64,000 bases of DNA from Dermacentor variabilis (lineage: Eukaryota; Arthropoda; Arachnida; Ixodida; Ixodidae): NCBI RefSeq assembly GCF_050947875.1, contig NC_134572.1:130360605-130424604 (forward strand), written 5' to 3'. Below are positions 57,717-64,000 of the stretch, piece by piece. A model generated the notes under the pieces. That model was not told the origin of the DNA. It was given only the letters and a program-made list of their open reading frames with translations, and did not search any database. A program made the position numbers and the translations under genes. Every line of letters begins with the position of its first letter. Position 1 is the stretch's first letter.

Positions 57717-58676
57717 GTTGATGTGAATGGTGGATGCAGAGGGAGAGAGAGAAAACGGGAGGAAATACAGGGAGCTTAGGCGGTGTAAGTACCAACTGGC
57801 TGACTGTCGACTCCCCATGAAAATGTTCATACAATTTTCCACTGTGATGGCTGGGTGATAGATAGGGGCTGATGACTGGCTGGCAACAGCAGTGATGGTT
57901 GGGTAAGCTGCCCTTAACCTGCCGTCACTGCTAATGCAACTGAAACTTCTGATGGATACAATACGAGAGGCATGACCTTAACTATAATGTGCCAATTAAG
58001 AAAGCGTGTTCGTAACATATTATCGCTAAAGGAGACGTTGATGTGAATGGCGGATGCAGAGGGAGAGAGAGAAAACGGGAGGAAATACAGGGAGCTTAGG
58101 CGGTGTAAGTACCGACTGGCCGACTGTCGACTCCCCATGAAAATGTTCATACAATTTTCCACTGTGATGGCTGGGTGATAGATAGGGGCTGATGACTGGC
58201 TGGCAACAGCAGTGATGGTTGGGTAAGCTGCCCTTAACCTGCCGTCACTGCTAATGCAACTGAAACTTCTGATGGATACAATACGAGAGGCATGACCTTA
58301 ACTATAATGTGCCAATTAAGAAAGCGTGTTCGTAACATATTATCGCTAAAGGAGACGTTGATGTGAATGGCGGATGCAGAGGGAGAGAGAGAAAACGGGA
58401 GGAAATACAGGGAGCTTAGGCGGTGTAAGTACCGACTGGCCGACTGTCGACTCCCCATGAAAATGTTCATACAATTTTCCACTGTGATGGCTGGGTGATA
58501 GATAGGGGCTGATGACTGGCTGGCAACAGCAGTGATGGTTGGGTAAGCTGCCCTTAACCTGCCGTCACTGCTAATGCAACTGAAACTTCTGATGGATACA
58601 ATACGAGAGGCATGACCTTAACTATAATGTGCCAATTAAGAAAGCGTGTTCGCAACATATTATCGCTAAAGGAGAC
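57717..58676. repeat. 320-bp tandem repeat, three full copies
   Basis: Units start at 57717, 58037 and 58357 (each GTTGATGTGAATGG), exactly 320 bp apart. I saw only a handful of differences: GGTGG/GGCGG near the start, CAACTGGCTG/CGACTGGCCG in the middle, and GTAAC/GCAAC near the end. Copies two and three are closer to each other than to copy one. No terminal inverted repeats are evident. The antisense 82-codon frame present in copies two and three is a by-product of the duplication. The array ends 213 bp before the beat-like start codon. Confidence 0.97.
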
Positions 58677-58889
58677 GCTAAGAGCACTGCCAGTGACGGC
58701 AGGAATAACAACATACAACGCAAAACTGTCCTCAAACTGAGAAATGGGCCTTAGTTTCGTTTTCCCTATTTTCTCTAGCAGGGGGAAGACCTGATCTTGT
58801 GACGGGTGGCGGGAGGAGGAGGAGAAGAGGCCCCTGCATGAAGGAGACTGAGCAAGAACCCGGCGCCAGGCCCAGGCCGATCTGATGCC
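58677..58889 (+). promoter_or_regulatory. Presumed promoter / 5' UTR of the beat-like gene
   Basis: 213 bp between the 320-bp array and the start codon, including a purine-rich GGAGGAGGAGGAGAAGAGG segment and a GC-rich leader. No TATA box is seen at a credible distance. A short uORF lies within it. Confidence 0.4.
58838..58885 (+). promoter_or_regulatory. Upstream ORF, 15 codons
   Basis: ATG at 58838 opens a 15-residue frame that stops at TGA 58883-58885, 4 nt before the main start at 58890. Its stop overlaps a second out-of-frame ATG (58885). If transcribed, it could limit initiation at the main ATG. Confidence 0.4.
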
Positions 58890-58962
58890 ATGGCGGGCCC
58901 TTGTCAGAGGCCCACGGGCGCTAAGGCCGTCGCACGGGGAATCCTCATCGCTTGGCTACACG
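58890..58962 (+). CDS. beat-like gene, exon 1 (signal peptide)
   Basis: 73 nt: 24 codons from ATG at 58890 (context CC-ATG-G) plus one base, then GTGAGT at 58963. It encodes MAGPCQRPTGAKAVARGILI followed by AWLH. Joined in phase 1 to exon 2 it gives a hydrophobic run GILIAWLHGFVTTVSA and cleavage before VKLVN, a textbook signal peptide that neither exon supplies alone. The alternative ATG at 58885 is out of phase and would hit a stop at once in exon 2, so 58890 is preferred. Beat proteins are secreted or membrane-anchored Ig-domain molecules that, in Drosophila, bind Sidestep-family partners and control motor-axon defasciculation. The exon 1 link rests on phase and peptide logic, not on transcript data. 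Confidence 0.7.
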
Positions 58963-59185
58963 GTGAGTTCCGCAGGACTATGTAAACCTATCCACAGAAA
59001 AAAAAAAAAAACAAGACAATTTTTTATACATTGTTCGTGTTCGCTCAGTCAGAAGACTGAATGAGCAGACTTTTTTTACGTGTAAGCTGTAGCTACATAT
59101 ACACACTTCTGAAAGGAAAAATTGTCATCCACCACACACTAGCATGAAGCTCCAAAGTTAATTATTTTTTTTAATCTCTATGTGA

Positions 59186-59226
59186 AAAGGAGTAGCCGGT
59201 GCCACTTAGAGGCGACAACACCTCAG
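59186..59226 (+). mobile_element. I-type LINE tail fragment
   Basis: GAAAAGGAGTAGCCGGTG...CAACACCTC parallels GAAAAAGGAGTAGCCATC...GTGACTACGTCTC at 23226-23267. Very short and diverged. Confidence 0.35.
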
Positions 59227-59379
59227 AAGTACCATGTAATATTAATAATTAGAAAACTCGTGACGGTTTATCAATTTAGTCAAACAATGTTTACTGATGC
59301 GAAAGCGACAAATGGCCCATTGAGCGAAAAAGCAGGCGTTTGTCCTCTGCAACAGCGAAACGGCGCCTAAAATCACATT

Positions 59380-59700
59380 GCCACTGGCTGCAGCACTACG
59401 TCACGAGCACGCCTCGATGGAGTTCCCATTGGCTGCAACGACACGCCACGAGCTAAGCCTGGACGGAGCAGAGCGGGCGAAAGGGAGCGCCTTCTGTGCA
59501 ATAGCGTGCGAGGTGTTGCATGAGGCGAGAGGGCATCACTGCGACGCCACGTGACCCTCGCTCTCGCCGCGAGAGCTCCTCGACGAAGGAGAGTGGCAGA
59601 GCGTGGGAAAGAGGACACCTGATGGGCGATAGCGCGCCAGGGGTTGCTTAAGGGGCGAGGACATAACCGCGACGCATCGCCCGATAGGCATAGCCGCGTC
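59380..59700. repeat. Diverged tandem duplication
   Basis: CACTGGCTGCAGCACTACG (59382) recurs as CATTGGCTGCAACGACACG (59428). The following GGAGCAGAGCGGGCGAAAG...GAGGGCATCACTGCGACGCC recurs about 130 bp later as a diverged GGCAGAGCGTGGGAAAG...GAGGACATAACCGCGACGC. GC-rich, with no coding evidence. Confidence 0.45.
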
Positions 59701-60232
59701 GGTGGCCCGAGGCGTTGGTGCCGCATGCTGCTGCTGGTTGCTGGCTTGGGCTGCACGTACCGCTACGGTGGATTACTCGTAGCGCAAAACTCGAACGACC
59801 CCTCAGCGCCGTTCAATTGGACATAACTGCTTTCGCAGTCACAACTCATGAAAAGCGCTTAGGTGTTCTCGGATTTTAACCATCAATATATACATAAACG
59901 CGGTAAAATATTCATGCAAAATAAAGTCAAGACAAGGTCAAGGTCAAAGACAAGGTCAAAGGCCGATGAGAGACCTATTTCATACAGGAATCCCTTGCGT
60001 AGCTGGAGGGGCGGCTTCATGTTAGCGCAGGGTGGACGTGGTTTCAAAGCGAAGTCTTTTTTTGCGAACTCTGCAAGAACTTACTGACCGTGGCTGCTGG
60101 GGCTGTCTTGCCGAATAGCTTAAACTTAAACAAACAAAAAAAAGAATTCAGTGTCCCTTGTGGTATTCGTAAGACTATTTGAAGGCGGCAGGCCAAGAGC
60201 CAATGCAATAAAGACGGACGAATGAAGTACAA

Positions 60233-60790
60233 ACCCCTCTTAATTCGCTTAGTATACTTCGCTTAGGCATCCCTCTTAGTTCGCTTAGTCCTCCCCCTAA
60301 TTCGCTTCGTGTACTTCGCTTGAACATCCCTTTTAATTCCAAAGGTCGAGGGTTCGCCACCCGCCCAATTTAGTGGGTTCGAATGCCTTAATTATATATA
60401 TATTAATTAACTGTGCCTTAATTAACTTTGCCTTAATTACCGCTAAAGGTGGTGGCTTCAACTGCCACCAAATGTCTAGGGTTTGACTCCCACCAAAGGC
60501 CGAGTGTTCGACTCCGACCATAGGTCGTGGGTTGCTGTGCCTCAACTCCCTCTTAATGAACTGTGCCCGAATTAACTTCGCCTTAATTAACACCAATGGT
60601 AGTGAGTTCGAGTTCCTTAACTGTATCGTAATTACCTTCGCCTTCATCAACACCAAATATGATAGCTTCGACTCCCACAACTGGTCGTGGATGGACTCCA
60701 ACCAGAGGTCGAGCGTTCGTAGCCTTAACACAAAAGTAGTGAGTTTGACTCCCACCAAAGCTCGACGGTTTGTAGCCTTTTTTGCACCTT
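60233..60790. repeat. Degenerate repeats rich in B-box-like motifs
   Basis: The first ~100 bp repeats a TTCGCTTAG(T)..ACTTCGCTT theme. The remainder repeats CACCAAAGGTCGAGGGTTCGA-like phrases (GGGTTCGAATGCC, GTGTTCGACTCCG, GAGTTTGACTCCC) interleaved with CCTTAATTAAC. The motifs resemble tRNA B boxes (GGTTCGANTCC), but no A boxes or clover-leafs accompany them. Confidence 0.6.
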
Positions 60791-62239
60791 TCCTGTCGTC
60801 GACGCGTTTGTCGCTCAACGTTGAATGACCGATGATACATATCAAGACTTTAGCCTTAATGGATGGGTCATTCCTCCCCTGATGACATCGAACATTTTCT
60901 GGCACGTTCCTTTGTTGGGCAAACGGATAACAGCATTTCTGCCAAAAATTCCAAAGTTTGTTGAACGTGCAGGGCAGAAAATTCACAACCTGGTTGAAGT
61001 GCAACTGCGGCGACTTTTTTACCTTTTCAAGGTAATGGAATATTTAGGTTGCCTCTCTCCCTCCTCCCCCCCCCCCTGTCGCGCGTCTGATAGTAGAATT
61101 GTTGCGCAAATTCGCAAATAGTATGAAATAAGCAAAAAAGCGCAGCAACGAAACCGAAACCTGACCAAGCAGCCGAGCGAAGCTTTTCGTGTGACGTCAC
61201 GAGCCTTTCCACCGGGAAAAGCGCTCAAGGTATGCCGGTCCCACCCGCTGGCAGCGGGCGGGAGCGGCATTAGAGATACAAGGCAAGCAGTGCACCTTGG
61301 AAGCTAAATAATGAGCATGCATGACAATGCGAAAGAAATACACCCATCTTCCTAGTTAGATTTAATTTAGGGAAGTGCCTGTGAGTGCGGCGGACAGCTT
61401 TCCGTCGAAAACGGCAACGTATTGATGTCGATACTGCTCAGTCTCGTCGCTTCTCGCTTTTTGTCTGTGCAATGTACGAAATGAGGAATGGTTTATTTCA
61501 AACCCGCATGGTCAAAACGGAACTGCAGAATGAGTTTTTTTTTTTCATCCTGATGGCTTAATTACCTTCATGTCAGTCGCTCAGGCCCGCCAGCTGTAGA
61601 ACCATGAACTACGTGACTGTGAAACATAGGCTTAACCTCGGCTGAACGCGATCGGCATTGGCTCAAACTGTGTGTGCAGATGGCGAGGGTTGAACTTCTT
61701 GCAGCCTACGTATACAGCGAACGCAATTTCTCGCGCCATGCACCAGCTCACGATCGTCGATTCCTCGACGCGCTCGTCGCTGCCGTCTGCATAATCACGG
61801 CATGCTCTGCACGAAACACTACTGACGTCATACACAATGTGGCTTGTAACTGAGGAGGATGCAAGATAGGGTGTTCTAAGCAATTTAATAAATTCATTTG
61901 TAAAAAAGTTTGTGCAGCTCTCAAACCTGTCTTTTTGAGGACATGACGGAAGTGTTCAGAAGAACGTGCCCAGCAATTTCATCGACATCCGTTGACATCG
62001 AAATATCGCCAGAGTTGCCCTTTAAACAAATGAAAGAATGACATGTAAAGCAGCATATTGGGACCTTTTTTTTTTTGTACCTTTGAAACTCGGAAGAAAA
62101 GTATTTTGCTATGCCAATGCTTATGAAAAAGAAAGTAAAATATATTGGACATTGCCAAACGACGATTCAAGTGAAACGAATGGCGGTTGTCCCTTCGTCT
62201 GCGCTGTTCGCTGTATCGAACGTAAAACAATTGGGCTAG

Positions 62240-62320
62240 CATAGAACGTTCGCGGTACTTACACTGGCTAACCTCCCTGTCTTTCCTCCCCTTTGTCTCC
62301 TCCTCCTCCTCCTTCGCGAC
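62240..62320 (+). mobile_element. Retroposon tail fragment
   Basis: CACTGGCTAACCTCCCTG followed by TCTTTCC and a (CTC)n end; the same tail family as at 24003-24063 and, inverted, 21365-21480. No target duplication found. Confidence 0.45.
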
Positions 62321-63158
62321 AAACATTTTTCTGTATAACGAGAAAAAAAGGTTATCTTCCATCACTTCAGTGCACTAATAATTTCAATTTTTTTTTCTTT
62401 CTGTAAATACTACTCTACTTGATACCGACAGCGTTAAGTAAATATTTACTGATATCCGAAATATTGCCGATTATTTCCTCGGAAGGAAAGGAAATGTTTG
62501 CTGATAAACAGAGACTAAAGCACTCATACTTCTGTGGGCTAGAAATGTTTAAGCGAGGCTGCCTTGTTCGTAGCAGAATTCAATTCAAAAGGTACCCATC
62601 CTTTCCAAGTACCTTTGTGTACTCACCCTTTCGTACGCATGTTCAGGAAGAAAGCCGCAGTAAGACCCTTAATAAACTTGTCATTACCAGCACTGTATAA
62701 AACATCATGGTTTAATGGAACCGTTGGTTTGTGCCAAGCCTATGAGAAAAATTCGGGAAAGTATGCTGCTACATACCCGCGGCACCATTGTCGCACTGTT
62801 TGCTCTAGGATATATGCGCTGTGCTTTCATGGTGGATTTGCTCAGTGGCATGCATAACATAAAAGAAATAAGCATGACGCGCAGCGGCTCTTCTTCGAGC
62901 AGTAATGCGTCCAATATAGTGCCTCGAATAACTGTGTTGCTTATTGAGCGAGGTGGCTTAGGTGGATTATGCTAACAGCAGTTTAGGTTGAATCTCGCTT
63001 AGCCCGTGGTTCCTCGTGTCCGTAAAAAAAAAAAAAAACAGGAACGGGTACAATTGCATCAGCCTACTAGTAACCATTCGCTGATGTGAGGAGGGGGGTG
63101 GTTCTGATAGGTTATAGCAACAGAAAAAATCTGCTTAAAATCGAATTATCTTTGCTGT

Positions 63159-63378
63159 GGGATTTTACGTGCCAAAACCACGATCTGCTTATGAGGCATG
63201 CCGGTGTGGAAGACTCCTGATTAATTCGGACCACCTGGGGTTTCTTTAACGTGCACCTAAATCACGGGCGTTTTTGCATTTCGCCCCCATCGAAACGCGG
63301 CCACCGTGGCCGGGATTCAATCCCGCTACCTCGTGCTTAGCAGCGCAACTCCAAAGCCACTAAGCAACCACGGCGAGT
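63159..63378 (-). mobile_element. Ruka-type SINE in intron 1, near exon 2
   Basis: On the minus strand it has the tRNA-like head (TGGTTGCTTAGTGG A box near 63368; GGGATTGAATCCC B box near 63315), then the CGGCCACGGTGGCC junction, GGTGCACGTTAAAGAAACC and a tail ending in GCACGTAAAATC. The B box has one change from the best copy (TTGAAT for TCGAAT). The element ends about 105 bp before the exon 2 acceptor. No clear target duplication. Confidence 0.85.
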
Positions 63379-63483
63379 TTAAAGGTCTGCCTCTTCAGCC
63401 TGTGGCATTGGCCATGTCGCGTGGCCGTGCAGACGCACGGTGGACGCTGACACTTGGCGCTTTTCGTTTCGCCCGCCGCGCAG

Positions 63484-63701
63484 GCTTCGTGACCACGGTG
63501 TCCGCCGTGAAGCTGGTCAACGTGGACATCCCGTCCCCGACCACGCTGGGCGAGACGGTGGGTCTGAGCTGCATCTACGAGCTGAACGGTGATCGGCTCT
63601 ACTCGGTCAAGTGGTACAAGAACGACGTCGAGTTCTACCGCTTCGTGCCTAACGACTGGCCGCCGGGACAATTCCTGCCCCTGCCGGGCGTCGACGTGGA
63701 C
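63484..63701 (+). CDS. beat-like gene, exon 2 (first Ig domain, part)
   Basis: Read in phase 1 after the acceptor at 63483: rest of the signal peptide (FVTTVSA), then VKLVNVDIPSPTTLGETV, GLSCIYEL with the B-strand Cys, GDRLYSVKWYKNDVEFYRF with the core Trp, and PLPGVDVD. The wording L-E/N-GD-LYSVKWYK--EFYR is diagnostic of the beaten-path family's first Ig domain. The second Cys (in an YRCEV-type strand) is absent and must lie in exon 3. Donors GTGCGT (after 63701, phase 0) or GTATGA (after 63705) end the exon; without splicing a stop follows at 63735. Codons are strongly GC-ending, unlike the surrounding DNA. Which of the several arthropod beat paralogues this is cannot be told from one half-domain. 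Confidence 0.85.
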
Positions 63702-64000
63702 GTGCGTATGACGCACCCGAATGTAGCACACATGTAGCTGGATCGCAGTGCCGTCGGGGCAGGCTAATAAGTTCACAGCAGTGACGAAGAAAATATTTCG
63801 AACGTTTCCCGGTGAGGGGTAGTCGAAAGCAACGTGGACACGACAGTAACACAAGTAGTAATTACAGCAAATGTTAATAGAGCACCACAACTGAATACAT
63901 GAACAATGTTTTGGAAAGATAACTATTCGGGTGAATGAACGAGAGCGAGGGAAAAGTGATAAGGAAAAGACATGGAGGCTAATCAGGCGGAGCATTATTG
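63702..64000 (+). other. Start of intron 2 of the beat-like gene
   Basis: AT-richer sequence after the exon 2 donor. No further exon or element recognised before the window ends. An antisense frame crossing exon 2 and this stretch has no domain of its own. Confidence 0.5.

Larger units (their letters stand above)
58963..63483 (+). other. Intron 1 of the beat-like gene
   Basis: GT (GTGAGT) at 58963 and AG (CGCCGCGCAG) at 63483, with a pyrimidine-rich CGCTTTTCGTTTCGCCC before the acceptor. 4521 bp. It contains a possible LINE tail, a diverged duplication, a degenerate repeat block, a retroposon tail and a Ruka SINE, all listed separately, and otherwise nothing I recognise. Confidence 0.65.

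Noticed and set aside
57914..58482. Duplicated 82-codon antisense frame.
   Set aside because: It exists twice only because the 320-bp unit is duplicated; copy one and surrounding sequence do not keep it, and no domain is recognisable.
60333..61004. A 223-codon antisense frame, one of the longest in the window.
   Set aside because: It runs through the degenerate repeat block at 60233-60790, and its residues mirror the repeat phrases rather than any protein family.
63360..63995. A 211-codon antisense frame.
   Set aside because: Shadow of the GC-rich beat-like exon 2 on the opposite strand.

Overview
The window is eukaryotic and repeat-dominated, almost certainly from a hard tick (Ixodidae). 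Three tRNA-headed SINE copies and one truncated copy match what I recall of the tick SINE Ruka. RTE-, I- and CR1-type LINE fossils, several MITEs, long microsatellites and one intron-split arthropod gene fit the same picture. There are no operons, CRISPR arrays, rRNA genes or real tRNA genes.

Region 1 (1-8.8 kb) holds the most striking object. It is a complete, apparently young LTR retrotransposon (807-8027, direct repeat CGAC on both sides) with one uninterrupted 1481-codon Gag-Pol frame. Its domains run Gag (SCAN-like capsid, CCHC knuckle), protease, integrase, reverse transcriptase, RNase H. That integrase-before-RT order with Ty3/gypsy-type enzymes is the hallmark of the Gmr1-like group. 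Each LTR has two minisatellites (47 bp and 33 bp units) upstream of its TATA box. The element sits inside an older non-coding DNA transposon with 36-bp terminal inverted repeats and TTA duplications (165-8340). An LTR-like promoter/polyA segment follows (8.35-8.77 kb).

Region 2 (9-25 kb) is non-coding with fossils: a piece of a 'CAGGGTG' repeat, a Ruka SINE, a near-perfect palindrome, an antisense LINE reverse transcriptase relic, and an RTE-type LINE interrupted by an I-type LINE (15-bp target duplication) and by a short tail-like insertion (13-bp duplication).

Region 3 (25-57 kb) is mostly unrecognised sequence. It has two cysteine-rich open frames with good splice acceptors (25402-25726, 32761-33036) that may be exons of secreted proteins, two Ruka copies, three MITE-type elements (one a 396-bp foldback nested in a TA-flanked element, one flanked by TTAA, one by TAA), a second tRNA-headed SINE, and a decayed CR1-like LINE (51.5-55.4 kb).

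Region 4 (57.7-64 kb) holds the one convincing host gene: the 5' end of a beaten-path (beat)-like immunoglobulin gene on the + strand. Exon 1 (58890-58962) encodes most of a signal peptide; a 4.5-kb intron follows; exon 2 (63484 to about 63701) completes the signal peptide and encodes much of the first Ig domain. Three 320-bp tandem repeats lie just upstream of exon 1, a uORF ends 4 nt before its start codon, and the intron holds degenerate repeats and a Ruka SINE. The rest of the gene lies beyond the window.
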